Origin: Belliella baltica DSM 15883 | GTDB lineage: Bacteria; Bacteroidota; Bacteroidia; Cytophagales; Cyclobacteriaceae | NCBI RefSeq assembly: GCF_000265405.1 | Contig: NC_018010.1 | Coordinates: 3,555,501 to 3,619,500 of the forward strand | DNA length: 64,000 nt | Direction of reading: 5' to 3' | Part shown: one piece after another, positions 54,410-64,000 of the stretch | How the letters are laid out: each line of letters begins with the position of its first letter | Position numbering within the stretch: position 1 is the first letter of the stretch | The notes under the pieces: generated by a model | Told to the model about the DNA's origin: nothing | The model's database searches: none | The model's input: the letters and a program-made list of their open reading frames with translations, nothing else | Translations under genes and position numbers: made by a program

Positions 54410-56833
54410 ATGACATTAGCCTCAAAAACAAGAAATTCAAAACGAAATCTACACTTAGGAAATGTGGAGCATTGGGAAAAAACAGATTTTGGTATTTCTG
54501 GGAAAACAAGTAATGGATTTTTTAAGATTACGGTTTTTGAACATGACACAATAAGAATTCAAGCCAGTCAAGAAGATACATTCTTCTCAAATCCTTACAG
54601 TGTAGTTTCTCAACCAAGACATGAAGGTTTCTCAATTGAAGAATTAGATCAATTACTTGTTATCAAGACTAAGACCGTTGAGCTTAAACTCTTTCTTAAT
54701 CCATTTCACCTAAAGTTTTATGATAAAAATGGAAAGTTATTGAATGAAGACGACCCTTCATTTTCTATCTCTTGGCTTGGAACAGAAGTAACGAATTACA
54801 AGAAATTACAACCTCAAGAAAAGTTTGTTGGTCTTGGTGAAAAAACTGGTAATCTTAATCGTGCTGGAAAAGCATATACAAATTGGAATACAGATTATTT
54901 TGCATACGGAATTGGCGATGACCCTTTATATATGTCTATTCCATTTTATATAGGAATTCATGATGAAGTTGCCTACGGAATCTTTTTTGATAATACACAT
55001 AAATCTGTTTTTAACTTTGGAGCCTCGAATAATCGATTCATGTATTTTTCAGCAGAAGATGGTGAAATCGATTATTATTTCATGCATGATGACCATGTTA
55101 GTAAAATCTTAAGTGCCTACACAAAACTTACGGGTCGAATGGAAATGCCACCAATGTGGTCTTTAGGGTTTCAGCAATGTCGCTATTCTTACTATCCTGA
55201 ATCAGAAGTCCTGAATCTTGCTCAAACTTTCAGAGAAAAGGATATGCCTGCCGATGTGATTTACCTTGATATCCATCACATGGAAAAGTACAAGGTTTTC
55301 ACATTTGACAATGAAAAATTTACCAATCCAAAAGCTATGATCACGAAGCTAAAAGAAAAAGGCTTCAAAGTGGTGGTCATTATGGACCCAGGAATCAAGA
55401 CTGAAGCGCATTATGCTCCTTATGTTGAAGGATTAGGAAAAGACTTATTTGTGAAATATCCCGACGGAGAAATTTATGAAGGCCAAGTTTGGCCTGGATG
55501 GTGCGCTTTTCCTGATTTCACTAAAGAAGAAACAAGAACTTGGTGGGGTGAAAAAATGAAATTCTACAAAGATGCAGGAGTAGATGGATACTGGACCGAT
55601 ATGAACGAACCAGCTTCTTGGGGACAGCATACACCTAATTTGATTGATTTTCATTATGAAGGCGAAATAGTGAGTCATCGAAAAGCTAGGAATATTTACG
55701 GAATGCAAATGGCTAAGGCAGCAAAAGAAGGGAGTGAAATGCAAGCTCCAAATCAACGGCCGTTTGTATTAACTCGCTCAGGATTTTCAGGAATTCAACG
55801 ATACGCAGCTGCTTGGACTGGTGATAATGTCTCTAGTGAAGAGCATATGTTGGCCGGTGTCAGATTGGTTAACAGTCTTGGGTTGAGTGGAGTATCGTTT
55901 TCTGGATATGACATTGGGGGATTTGCAGGAGAAGCCTCTAAATCTTTGTTTGCAAGGTGGATTAGTATCGCCACTTTCTCTCCATTCTACAGAGCACACT
56001 CAATGATCAATAGCTGTGATTCAGAGCCTTGGTCTTTTGGAGAAGAAGTAGAAGAAATCTCAAGGAACTATATGAAATTGAGATATCAAATGCTTCCTAC
56101 TTTGTACAGCCACTTTTATAAAAGCACAGAATCAGGTCTTCCTGTAGCAAAAAGCTTGGTGCTTGACTTTCCACATGAAGCTAAAGTTTACGAAGAAGCA
56201 TTCCAAAATCAATACATTTTTTGCGAATCCTTACTTATTGCCCCCATAGAAAGTACCAAGGAAATCACTAAGGTTTATCTTCCGGAAGGCGACTGGTATT
56301 ATTTCTTCAATGATCAAAAGTACTCAGGCAATCAGATAATTTATGTAGATACACCATTGAGCTATTTACCTGTTTTTGCTAAAGCGGGATCAATCATCGC
56401 TATGCAAAGTGCCATATCACATACTGATGCTACACATGAAGGAGTTTTAAAACTTCATATTTATAAGGGAAAAGGGTCATCGACCTACCTTCATTATGAA
56501 GATGATGGATTCAGTAAGAATTATCAAAAAGCTGAATTCTTCAAAAGGGAAATAACTTGGAATTCAGATAAACAAGAACTCCAATTTGGACCTGTCGAAG
56601 GGAATTACGAATCAGCATTTAAGGAAGTTCAGCTTTACTTTCATGGCATTGACAAGGATTCAATTTCATTGGGTGATCAGGAAATAAAAGGTGAAAAAGA
56701 AAATCTAGCATTTTTGGGACGTTTGACAGAATTCGATCCTTTACCTGATTATTCTCAACCCTATTATGAAGTGGAGAATATAAATTCCTTTAGATTCACC
56801 CATCAATCCGATGAATTCAAAGTCAAAATCTAA
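54410..56833 (+). CDS. Alpha-glucosidase, glycoside hydrolase family 31
   Basis: 807 aa, no signal peptide in this frame. N-terminal beta-sandwich (1-240), catalytic barrel with the nucleophile in VDGYWTDMNEPASWG (near 400) and the acid/base Asp in AAWTGDNVSSEEH (near 465), then C-terminal beta domains (DDGFSKNYQKAEF). It splits glucose from the non-reducing end of maltodextrins. As read it would be cytoplasmic and work after the symporter encoded next; a possible signal remnant lies just upstream. Confidence 0.95.
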   Translation: MTLASKTRNSKRNLHLGNVEHWEKTDFGISGKTSNGFFKITVFEHDTIRIQASQEDTFFSNPYSVVSQPRHEGFSIEELDQLLVIKTKTVELKLFLNPFHLKFYDKNGKLLNEDDPSFSISWLGTEVTNYKKLQPQEKFVGLGEKTGNLNRAGKAYTNWNTDYFAYGIGDDPLYMSIPFYIGIHDEVAYGIFFDNTHKSVFNFGASNNRFMYFSAEDGEIDYYFMHDDHVSKILSAYTKLTGRMEMPPMWSLGFQQCRYSYYPESEVLNLAQTFREKDMPADVIYLDIHHMEKYKVFTFDNEKFTNPKAMITKLKEKGFKVVVIMDPGIKTEAHYAPYVEGLGKDLFVKYPDGEIYEGQVWPGWCAFPDFTKEETRTWWGEKMKFYKDAGVDGYWTDMNEPASWGQHTPNLIDFHYEGEIVSHRKARNIYGMQMAKAAKEGSEMQAPNQRPFVLTRSGFSGIQRYAAAWTGDNVSSEEHMLAGVRLVNSLGLSGVSFSGYDIGGFAGEASKSLFARWISIATFSPFYRAHSMINSCDSEPWSFGEEVEEISRNYMKLRYQMLPTLYSHFYKSTESGLPVAKSLVLDFPHEAKVYEEAFQNQYIFCESLLIAPIESTKEITKVYLPEGDWYYFFNDQKYSGNQIIYVDTPLSYLPVFAKAGSIIAMQSAISHTDATHEGVLKLHIYKGKGSSTYLHYEDDGFSKNYQKAEFFKREITWNSDKQELQFGPVEGNYESAFKEVQLYFHGIDKDSISLGDQEIKGEKENLAFLGRLTEFDPLPDYSQPYYEVENINSFRFTHQSDEFKVKI

Positions 56834-56864
56834 TTTATAAGGCTTAATCAATAAACCCAAGCTA

Positions 56865-58199
56865 ATGCAAATAGAAGAAATAAAGCCAAGATTGAGCTTT
56901 TGGCAAATTTGGAATATGAGTTTTGGATTTCTCGGAATCCAATTTGCCTTTGCTTTGCAAGGAGGATTTATGTCTCGAATTTTTCAAACTCTCGGTGCGG
57001 AAAAGGATGATATTCCTATACTATGGCTTGCAGCTCCGCTTACAGGTCTGATCATACAGCCGATTGTAGGGTATTTGAGTGACAGAACATGGCATCCTAT
57101 CTTAGGTAGAAGAAGACCTTTTTTCTTTATTGGAGCAGTTTTTAGCACCATAGCCTTATTCTTTGCCCCCTACTCTAGCGCCTTGTGGATGGCGGCTTCT
57201 TCTTTATGGATTTTAGATGCTTCGATCAATATCAGCATGGAGCCATTCAGAGCCTTAGTTGCAGACAAACTTCCTGACAGTCAGCGTTCTTATGGATTTG
57301 TAGTACAGACATTGATTATTGGAATTGGAACTTGGATTGCCAGTAATTTACCATGGTTCATGACAAAGATTGGAGTTCCAAATACAGCAGCAGCGGGTGT
57401 AGTACCAGATTCGGTAAAATTTGCTTTTGGAATCGGAGCAATCGTGTTATTCACTTCAATCCTCTACACGATTCTCACCACGAAAGAATATCCACCAGAC
57501 AACTTAAAGAAATTTGAGAAAGAGAAGGCTGCAAGCAAAGGTTTCCTCAAAGGAATAAAAGAAATATTTGAAAATATTCTGGACATGCCAAAAGTAATGC
57601 TCAAGCTTGGTGTTGTGCAGTTTTTCTCTTGGTTTGCATTTTTTACCATGTGGACTTATGCAACACCAGCTATCACTGAGCATATTTTCAAGGCAACAGA
57701 TACCGCATCATTGGCTTACAATAATGCAGCAGATAGTGTTGGGAATTATTTGGGTACTTATGGACTAATCTCTATGTTTTTTGCCTTGATATTGGCTTTC
57801 GTCACTAGTAAGGTCAAAATCAATAGAAAACTAGTACACATGCTCAGTTTGATTTCGGGAGGTATTGGATTTATTTCCATATTCTATATAACCGAGCCTT
57901 GGATGCTTCACCTTTGTTTTGCCTTGGTTGGAATAGCATGGGCGAGCATTCTCTCTATGCCTTATGCCATGCTTTCTAGTTCTGTAGATCCAAATAAAAT
58001 GGGGATATACATGGGGATTTTCAACATGTTTATCGTGATTCCTCAGATCATTGCCTCTGTTGGTGGCATTACCACAACATATAAATTCCTTTTTGGTGAC
58101 GAGGTGATCTACACAATGGTCTTAGCTGGCACTTCTCTAATCTTGGCAGGATTTGCCAATCTCTTGATCACAGATAGGAATGCTACCCATGATGGATAA
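56865..58199 (+). CDS. MFS / SLC45-GPH-type sugar (maltose) symporter
   Basis: 444 aa with about 12 membrane helices. Signature segments: [46 protein letters not shown] (the conserved loop between helices 2 and 3), [20 protein letters not shown]. Related Bacteroidetes proteins take up maltose and short maltodextrins with protons. Starts 31 bases after GH31; one transcript, under the LacI regulator. Confidence 0.9.
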   Translation: MQIEEIKPRLSFWQIWNMSFGFLGIQFAFALQGGFMSRIFQTLGAEKDDIPILWLAAPLTGLIIQPIVGYLSDRTWHPILGRRRPFFFIGAVFSTIALFFAPYSSALWMAASSLWILDASINISMEPFRALVADKLPDSQRSYGFVVQTLIIGIGTWIASNLPWFMTKIGVPNTAAAGVVPDSVKFAFGIGAIVLFTSILYTILTTKEYPPDNLKKFEKEKAASKGFLKGIKEIFENILDMPKVMLKLGVVQFFSWFAFFTMWTYATPAITEHIFKATDTASLAYNNAADSVGNYLGTYGLISMFFALILAFVTSKVKINRKLVHMLSLISGGIGFISIFYITEPWMLHLCFALVGIAWASILSMPYAMLSSSVDPNKMGIYMGIFNMFIVIPQIIASVGGITTTYKFLFGDEVIYTMVLAGTSLILAGFANLLITDRNATHDG

Positions 58200-58305
58200 A
58201 ATATTTTAGCCTTTTAAGTTTAATAAATTTGAAATCCGATAATTTTTGTTTGTCGGATTTTCTTTTTTTAGCTGGTGTATCAATGCAATTGGATTAATTT
58301 TGACC

Positions 58306-59175
58306 ATGCAAAAAATTAGAATTACGGGTGTACCAGAGCATTTCAATTATCCTTGGTTGCAGGTGATTGAACAGCAGCCATTTTTAGACGAGGGAATTGA
58401 GTTAGTTTGGCAAGAAGAATCAAGGGGGTCTGGAGCGATGAACAGAGCCTTGAGAGACGGCAGTACAGATATTGCCCTAGTCCTAACAGAAAGCTTTATC
58501 AAAGATCGCATAGAAGGAAATCCATCAAGAATCATAGGATTCCATATTGCTTCCCCTTTGATTTGGGGGATTCATATATCAGCTAGATCACCTCAAAGCT
58601 CTTTAACTGAACTTGAAGATATTCCATTTTTGATCAGTCGATATGGCTCTGGATCACACTTGATGGCATTCCTATTGGCGCAGCGAGAAGGATGGGCTTC
58701 TGACAAATTGAAATTTGAAGTTATCGATAATCTTGATGGGGCAAAAAAAGCATTCGAAAATCCTGAACCAAAAATGTTCCTTTGGGAAAAGTACACCACC
58801 AAGCCACTTGTGGATGCAGGTCAATTCAAACGTGTAGGTGAGATCCCGACCCCTTGGCCTTGTTTTGTGATAGTGGTTACGGAGCAAATCTTAGAAACCC
58901 ATACTGAAGTACTCGTCCGATTACGAGATATGGTCTATGCCTTTGCTGCTAAGATGACTCAGGACAAGGATTTTCCTGCTACAATTTCCAAAACTTATGG
59001 AATCAAGGAAGAAGATATAAAAGCTTGGTTAAAACAAACTAGGTGGGAAACAAAAAATATTATTGAAGCAGAAAACTTAGTAAATACAATCAAAATTCTT
59101 AGAGGCCTTAATCTAATTAAAGCTGAAGTAACATTCTTAGATTTGATAGATGATAGAATCATCGAAATTAAATAA
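58306..59175 (+). CDS. Periplasmic-binding-protein-like substrate-binding domain protein
   Basis: 289 aa from ATG 58306; the frame is open upstream, but the fold begins at IRITGVPEHFNYPW. No signal peptide. The layout (ALRDGSTDIALVLTESF, SRYGSGSHLMAFLLAQREGW, GEIPTPWPCFVIVVTEQIL) is that of NMT1/thiamine-precursor-type binding proteins that here stay in the cytoplasm. Ligand unknown. No transporter genes alongside. Separate from the sugar operon by 106 bases. Confidence 0.82.
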   Translation: MQKIRITGVPEHFNYPWLQVIEQQPFLDEGIELVWQEESRGSGAMNRALRDGSTDIALVLTESFIKDRIEGNPSRIIGFHIASPLIWGIHISARSPQSSLTELEDIPFLISRYGSGSHLMAFLLAQREGWASDKLKFEVIDNLDGAKKAFENPEPKMFLWEKYTTKPLVDAGQFKRVGEIPTPWPCFVIVVTEQILETHTEVLVRLRDMVYAFAAKMTQDKDFPATISKTYGIKEEDIKAWLKQTRWETKNIIEAENLVNTIKILRGLNLIKAEVTFLDLIDDRIIEIK

Positions 59176-59223
59176 AAAAACCAAAGGTTAATATTAAAGA
59201 AATTTCACAATTTGTTTCAGTTT

Positions 59224-60462
59224 CTATTTGCCTCTAAAAGCAATCGGATCAGCCTTTCCTACCCAATTGAGAGAATATCCATCTGAATCGATATCTCCTA
59301 GTACCCTCAAGCCAGACACATGGGGTGCTGACATGGAAGTTCCTGTCTGATTACTATAACCACCTCCTCTCCAGGTTGATACCACGTTAACACCCGGAGC
59401 TGCATATTTGATAGGTTCACCATAGTGAGAAAACCAAGCTCTCCGATCTCTAGAGTCTATAGCTGACACGGTAATGGTATAGTTACCAACCACACGAGCT
59501 GGACTAAATGCTGTGGCCGGCAAGGCAGAATTACCAGAAGCTATGACCATCCAAATTCTTCTTTTTTCGGATACATTCAGCAAGGCATCATCTAGAACTC
59601 TGCTCTCATCGAAACCACCGAAACTCAGATTTGCGACATCTCCTGGAATACCTCGAACACCTAAGTGCTCAATACCAGCTACCATTCCTGAATAAGTGTA
59701 AGCTGCCCATGGACCAAAAAATATCTTAATAGGTACTACTGGCACACCTGCTGCTACACCTACTACACCAAAATGATTATCTAATGCTCCCACTGTACCC
59801 GCTACATGGGTACCATGTCCATGCTCGTCATTGAAGTTCCAATCTTTTCTAAATCTAGTGTAAGCATCAAATCCTTTTTGAGTATTTACATTCAAATCAG
59901 GATGATTCAAATCGATACCCGTATCTAAAATAAATACACTGTGCCTACCTGAATACTGAAAGGGTCCTCCGACTCTCTTAATGCCCCAAGGAATAGATTG
60001 TGTATTGACTACAGGCTCTTCTGGTTGATTTCTTGGATGATCAATGGGTCTTCCCAGCATGCCCATCCTATCCTGCTCTACATACTTTACCCTGGGGTCT
60101 GCACTAATTTCATGAATTTTTTCCTTGGATATTCTAGCTGTAAAACCAGTCAATGCCATGGTATAAGTTCGATCGAGATCCTCTTCACTCAACTTATACT
60201 GCGCTAAAAATGAAATGGCTTCTTTACGCATGGCTGCTTGTGCACCTTCGTAATCATCTGGATCAATTCTGAAATTGATTTGGTTGTCATGCAGAATTAC
60301 AAAGTATTGTCCATCGATAGGCGTGGTGCTGTAATTAGGAAAAGTCATATTTTCCTGAGCATCTGTCACTTCCACAGCTTCTTGATTATCCTCAGCACAA
60401 GACGTCATGCCAACCAATACGATTGCAGCAAAAGCAATACATCTATAAAAGTTTATTTTCAT
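59224..60462 (-). CDS. Subtilisin-like serine protease (S8) lipoprotein
   Basis: 412 aa. Signal peptide with lipobox VGMTSC. Inhibitor I9 propeptide (about 50-130, YFVILHDNQINF... ISADPRVKYVEQD), then the S8 catalytic domain: Asp in VFILDTGIDLNHPD, His in GHGTHVAGTVGA, Asn region VIASGNSA, Ser in GTSMSAPHVSG. The domain ends soon after the Ser motif, as in short Bacteroidetes members. Probably outer-membrane anchored, digesting proteins. No sorting domain. Confidence 0.94.
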   Translation of the reverse strand: MKINFYRCIAFAAIVLVGMTSCAEDNQEAVEVTDAQENMTFPNYSTTPIDGQYFVILHDNQINFRIDPDDYEGAQAAMRKEAISFLAQYKLSEEDLDRTYTMALTGFTARISKEKIHEISADPRVKYVEQDRMGMLGRPIDHPRNQPEEPVVNTQSIPWGIKRVGGPFQYSGRHSVFILDTGIDLNHPDLNVNTQKGFDAYTRFRKDWNFNDEHGHGTHVAGTVGALDNHFGVVGVAAGVPVVPIKIFFGPWAAYTYSGMVAGIEHLGVRGIPGDVANLSFGGFDESRVLDDALLNVSEKRRIWMVIASGNSALPATAFSPARVVGNYTITVSAIDSRDRRAWFSHYGEPIKYAAPGVNVVSTWRGGGYSNQTGTSMSAPHVSGLRVLGDIDSDGYSLNWVGKADPIAFRGK

Positions 60463-60564
60463 AAATCTCTATTTTCTATCAAATATATAAACAAAAATGT
60501 ATTTCATAGAAACTTAAATCATTATTAAATTGATTTTCTAAAATCATTTGACCTAATAAATAAT

Positions 60565-60594
60565 CAAGCCCTGATTTCATAAAATCAGGGCTTG
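60565..60594 (-). terminator. Hairpin terminator after the 60622-61173 gene
   Basis: CAAGCCCTGATTT / AAATCAGGGCTTG, perfect 13-bp stem with a CATA loop. It lies 28 bases past the stop on the minus strand; the trailing T-rich stretch is only moderate. Confidence 0.65.
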
Positions 60595-60621
60595 TTATCT
60601 AATGTTCACAAGGAAATAATT

Positions 60622-61173
60622 CTATAACTCTCTTCTAACAAAAGTTAAATTCTTTGGCATTATCATTTTTGCTTTTACTTTCCTTTCTTTACTTGGATCA
60701 TTTTTAGGCAGTATTATGACTATTCCCTCTCGAGTAGTATCTATCTCCATTTTCATTACATCATCTTTAATGTTCAAGATACCTTTCCCTATATGACTAT
60801 CATCTCCTTGACTTAATTCATAATAAGTAAAAATTAGTTTCCCATTCTTATCACCATTGTATTCTTCCAACAAGGCAAAATTTGAACCTAATTTTGGCCA
60901 GTAGTTATCAGAATTTAAATAAATTTTTCCAGATTCGTAATATTTAAAACTCAAAAGCAATACGTCAGCTGAAATACCAGTATCCTTGTCTCTAAACTTA
61001 AACGGGAATTTTTCTTCGTATTTCATTTCTAAAACGATGCTATCTCTATCATTAACATAAGCCACCCAAGTACCCTCAAAATGCTCTATACTCGCGCTTT
61101 CAATATATTGTGCATTTGAAATTAGAGGACAAAAACAAACAAATAATATCCTAAGCAATGATTTTAATTTCAT
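60622..61173 (-). CDS. Hypothetical secreted protein
   Basis: 183 aa, family not recognised. Signal peptide (LLRILFVCFCPLISNAQ). The mature part begins EGTWVAYVNDRDSIVLEM and continues as a mostly beta, lipocalin-like pattern with a conserved-looking FEGTW start seen in many small Bacteroidetes secreted proteins. Ends in basic residues. Lies downstream of surE on the same strand (59-base gap), so may share its transcript. Confidence 0.75.
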   Translation of the reverse strand: MKLKSLLRILFVCFCPLISNAQYIESASIEHFEGTWVAYVNDRDSIVLEMKYEEKFPFKFRDKDTGISADVLLLSFKYYESGKIYLNSDNYWPKLGSNFALLEEYNGDKNGKLIFTYYELSQGDDSHIGKGILNIKDDVMKMEIDTTREGIVIILPKNDPSKERKVKAKMIMPKNLTFVRREL

Positions 61174-61232
61174 CTATTTCTTAAAAGTCTAACCTAAAAA
61201 AACGGGTAAAAAAAACCCTTTCTAGACTTATA

Positions 61233-62015
61233 TTATAAATTATCCCAATCCCAGTCTTCATTCATTTGATTGATAGCATAATGAGCTGTCAAATCATACT
61301 GACATGGGACTATCGATACATAATTATTTGCAATAGCCCATTCATCGTTATCCTCACCTTTGTCAAAATTCACAAAGTTTCCAGCCATCCAAAAGTACTT
61401 TCTACCATTCGGGTCAAATCTTTCTGAAAATTCTTCCTGCCATTTGGCATGTGCTTGTCTACATACTTTGACACCTTTGATGGGTTCATTCCTCTTTGGC
61501 GGGAAATTCACATTCAAAGCGACACCCTTGGACATACCATGGTCAAGCACTTGCTTTGCTATTTTGTAGACGTATTCTTCCACATGAGAAAAGTCAGCTT
61601 TGGAAGAATAATCACAAAGGCTAAAACCAATAGAAGGATAGCCTTCTAAAGCACCTTCAATAGCCGCTGACATCGTACCAGAATATAAAACAGAAATAGA
61701 TGTATTGCTACCATGATTGATCCCACTGACAACTAAATCGACTTTGCGGTCTTTCAAAACATAGTGTTTGGCTAATTTGACACAGTCGGCTGGAGTACCA
61801 CTCGATTTGTATGCTTGTGTCTCATCGAAAATATCCTCCTCTGACAATCTAAGCGTTTCACCAATAGTAATCGCATGTCCCATTCCTGATTGTGGACTGT
61901 CAGGAGCGACAACAACAACCTCTCCCAATTTCTTCATTACGTTGACTAGAACTCTAATTCCTTTTGAAGTGATACCATCATCATTAGAAACTAGAATCAA
62001 GGGTCTTTTAGACAT
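61233..62015 (-). CDS. surE: 5'/3'-nucleotidase SurE
   Basis: 260 aa. Metal-dependent phosphatase of nucleoside monophosphates and short polyphosphate. N-terminal LVSNDDGITSKGIRVL with the metal Asp pair, PDSPQSGMGHAIT, SGTPADCVKLA, VSGINHGSNTSISVLYSGTM. Normal length. Starts 6 bases after the stop of the 62022-62657 gene, so co-transcribed with it. Confidence 0.96.
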   Translation of the reverse strand: MSKRPLILVSNDDGITSKGIRVLVNVMKKLGEVVVVAPDSPQSGMGHAITIGETLRLSEEDIFDETQAYKSSGTPADCVKLAKHYVLKDRKVDLVVSGINHGSNTSISVLYSGTMSAAIEGALEGYPSIGFSLCDYSSKADFSHVEEYVYKIAKQVLDHGMSKGVALNVNFPPKRNEPIKGVKVCRQAHAKWQEEFSERFDPNGRKYFWMAGNFVNFDKGEDNDEWAIANNYVSIVPCQYDLTAHYAINQMNEDWDWDNL

Positions 62016-62021
62016 AAAGTT

Positions 62022-62657
62022 TTATTTTATTTGGTTATAATAAGCAGTAATTCTTAATAGATCTCCTCTCTTATCATGCGAAAGTCTATTTTTCCTCATG
62101 TAAAGCTTCACCTCATCTTCCCGATCATCGAAAAATACCATCAAATCCTTTTTCTTTTGAGAATATTTTTGAATCTCTCCATCTTTGAAGAAAAAATAAT
62201 TAAAAGCTAGTCTGTAGCCCATTCCCATCATTGGGCCTCCCCACATTGGATTCATCATCATTGGACCATTCATCCCCATACCTCTATTGTCAGTAGCCAC
62301 ATATTCTCGACACAAAAGAGCTACTTCATCTCCTTGAGTTAAGACTTCAAAGAAAACAGGAGTTTGGTAATCTGTGGCTAAAGCATAGGGAAGAGAATAA
62401 AACGTCCGTATCCCACCATAAATTTCATCGAAAATCTCAAACTGAGAAACGTTAGAGGCACCAAAAGTTTCAACACTTTCTCTTTGAAGCTGTACAATAT
62501 TATTTTCTAAATCATACATGATCAAACCTGAATAAATCTGACCATCAGTCGCTACCACTTTGCCTTTATGCCAAATTTGAGATGGAAACTTATTTTGAGC
62601 CCACGATTGCGTCAATAGGAACGACATGAAAAAAAGAAATATAAGTATCTTTTTCAT
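62022..62657 (-). CDS. Hypothetical secreted protein upstream of surE
   Basis: 211 aa, not recognised. Signal peptide (ILIFLFFMSFLLTQSWAQ). Mature part beta-rich (IWHKGKVVATDGQIYSGLIM) with a Met/Gly/Pro-rich patch (GMGMNGPMMMNPMWGGPMMG, near 130-150), ending in a basic segment. Only 6 bases separate it from surE. Confidence 0.78.
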   Translation of the reverse strand: MKKILIFLFFMSFLLTQSWAQNKFPSQIWHKGKVVATDGQIYSGLIMYDLENNIVQLQRESVETFGASNVSQFEIFDEIYGGIRTFYSLPYALATDYQTPVFFEVLTQGDEVALLCREYVATDNRGMGMNGPMMMNPMWGGPMMGMGYRLAFNYFFFKDGEIQKYSQKKKDLMVFFDDREDEVKLYMRKNRLSHDKRGDLLRITAYYNQIK

Positions 62658-62836
62658 TTATTAAGTCTTTTGGTTTTGATGATATCATAGTAACGAATAA
62701 AAATAAAGATTGGTTGATACCATAGTTGATTAAGTTATTAGAGAATAGTTGATTGTTGATCAATATATTAAACTCAATATATAAAACATTTAATCAACCA
62801 TTCACTCAATTAACCTATAACTCTTTCAGTAAGAAA

Positions 62837-64000
62837 TCATTTATTCTTCATTATACTATGACCCATTTTATCTCTTTTAGTTTCAAGATATTTTTCATTA
62901 TGGGGGTTAGCATTAATTTCAATCGGTAACTGATCTATTATTTCCAAACCATATCCAAGAAGGCCAACACGCTTTGTTGGATTATTGGTAATCAATCTGA
63001 TTTTGCTTATACCCAAATCTCTCAAAATTTGGGCACCAACACCATAATCCCTTTTATCCATTGGGAATCCCAAAGCTAGGTTCGCTTGAATAGTATCCAT
63101 TCCTTGCTCTTGAAGTTTGTAGGCTTTTAACTTATTGATTAGCCCAATTCCCCTACCTTCTTGATTCATATAAAGTACTACCCCTTTTCCTTCTTTTTCG
63201 ACCATTTCCATTGCTTTGTGCAACTGCGGTCCACAATCACATCTGCAAGAACCAAAAATATCACCCGTTACACATGAAGAATGAACTCTAACCATCACAG
63301 GTTCATCCTCTTCCCATTCTCCTTTGATAAGAGCCATGTGAACCTCATCAGTATTAGTTTGCCTATAAGCAATTAGATCAAAATCACCGAATTCTGTTGG
63401 CATTTCAACACCAATTTCTCTTTTGATCAAAGATTCATTTTTCAATCTGTAAGCAATTAAATCTTTGATAGATACTAACTTCAAGTCAAAACGTTTGGCA
63501 ACCTCAAATAAATCGGAAAGTCTGGCCATTGTACCATCTTCATTCATGATTTCTACCAAAACTCCAGCGGGTTGAAGCCCTGCCAACCTTGAAAAATCAA
63601 TAGCTGCTTCTGTATGACCTGCTCTTCTAAGTACGCCTCCTCTTTTGGCTTTTAATGGAAAAATATGTCCAGGTTTACCTAGTTCATCTGGATGAATAGA
63701 ATCATCAACAAGTGCTCTGATAGTTTTTGCACGATCACTAGCGGAAATCCCCGTGGTACAACCATGACCTACCAAATCTACTGAAACAGTAAATGGAGTT
63801 TCAAAAGCTGCTGTATTGCTACCTACCATTAACTGAAGGCCTAATTTTTCGCATCTATCTTCTATCAAAGGCGCACAAATTAAACCACGCCCATGTGTAG
63901 CCATAAAGTTGATAATTTCTGGAGTTACTTTTTCTGCAGCACAAACAAAGTCACCTTCATTTTCTCTATCCTCATCATCTACGACAATGATCACTTCTCC
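62837..64000 (-). CDS. ribBA: Bifunctional riboflavin biosynthesis protein RibBA (5' end outside window)
   Basis: At least 387 codons; the frame runs to the right edge ([17 protein letters not shown]), so the true start lies beyond. The N-terminal part is DHBP synthase ([42 protein letters not shown]), making 3,4-dihydroxy-2-butanone 4-phosphate. The C-terminal part is GTP cyclohydrolase II with the zinc Cys set [15 protein letters not shown] and [13 protein letters not shown]. Both halves keep their key residues. Supplies the two precursors of riboflavin. Confidence 0.96.
   Translation of the reverse strand, partial: GEVIIVVDDEDRENEGDFVCAAEKVTPEIINFMATHGRGLICAPLIEDRCEKLGLQLMVGSNTAAFETPFTVSVDLVGHGCTTGISASDRAKTIRALVDDSIHPDELGKPGHIFPLKAKRGGVLRRAGHTEAAIDFSRLAGLQPAGVLVEIMNEDGTMARLSDLFEVAKRFDLKLVSIKDLIAYRLKNESLIKREIGVEMPTEFGDFDLIAYRQTNTDEVHMALIKGEWEEDEPVMVRVHSSCVTGDIFGSCRCDCGPQLHKAMEMVEKEGKGVVLYMNQEGRGIGLINKLKAYKLQEQGMDTIQANLALGFPMDKRDYGVGAQILRDLGISKIRLITNNPTKRVGLLGYGLEIIDQLPIEINANPHNEKYLETKRDKMGHSIMKNK

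Overview
The window looks like a chromosomal piece of a Cytophagales-type Bacteroidetes, close to the Algoriphagus/Cyclobacteriaceae group. The evidence is a SusC/RagA-type TonB transporter, a hybrid two-component regulator with an AraC output domain, type A and type B T9SS sorting domains, promoters with the Bacteroidetes -7 box TAnnTTTG, and low-GC coding. No genome comparison was possible, so the genus is an inference.

Layout. (1) 1-8.7 kb: the right end of a carbohydrate-utilisation locus. A susC-like gene runs off the left edge, divergent from a hybrid two-component system (HTCS) regulator, followed by a lipoprotein of sialidase-like fold. A tRNA 3'-end-like scrap at 8.65 kb suggests this block may itself be an island. 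(2) 8.76-19.02 kb: a 10.3-kb integrative mobilizable element inserted in the 3' end of tRNA-Pro(UGG) and bounded by an 18-bp direct repeat. It carries a tyrosine integrase, an HTH protein, a candidate oriT, MobC-like and relaxase genes, and a zeta-toxin-like kinase with a coupled upstream partner. Its low-GC cargo cassette is framed by a near-perfect 25-bp direct repeat. The cassette encodes a leader-peptide-like precursor, a SagB-like dehydrogenase interrupted by one in-frame TGA, an ABC permease and an ABC ATPase. It is the best candidate here for an undescribed natural-product (RiPP) system. (3) 19.2-35 kb: housekeeping and lipid genes (DUF4394 lipoprotein, mnmA, a pseudouridine synthase, an M28 peptidase, an MBL/patatin/acyltransferase operon, accA, two identical tRNA-Asp genes, galE, a broken T9SS type B surface protein, a MerR regulator, dprA, ffh). 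(4) 35-41 kb: a surface-polysaccharide run (YfhO-like, methyltransferase, glycosyltransferase, flippase). (5) 41-44.5 kb: a universal stress protein, an ECF sigma factor with two small envelope proteins, and mscL.

(6) 44.7-58.2 kb: a starch/maltose and lower-glycolysis neighbourhood: mgsA-pfkA, a lipoprotein amylase, class II aldolase, a T9SS-secreted amylase, a SusE-like binding protein, a LacI regulator with visible operators, a GH31 alpha-glucosidase and a sugar symporter. Extracellular amylase and SusE would capture starch, the symporter and GH31 would bring in and cleave maltodextrins, and Pfk/Fba would feed the hexose into glycolysis. (7) 58.3-64 kb: a substrate-binding-like protein, a subtilisin-like lipoprotein, small secreted proteins, surE, and ribBA running off the right edge.

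Several gene starts were placed at an internal ATG instead of an upstream TTG, because the ATG is followed directly by a signal peptide or by the conserved domain. All family names are from memory of motifs; no database search was run.
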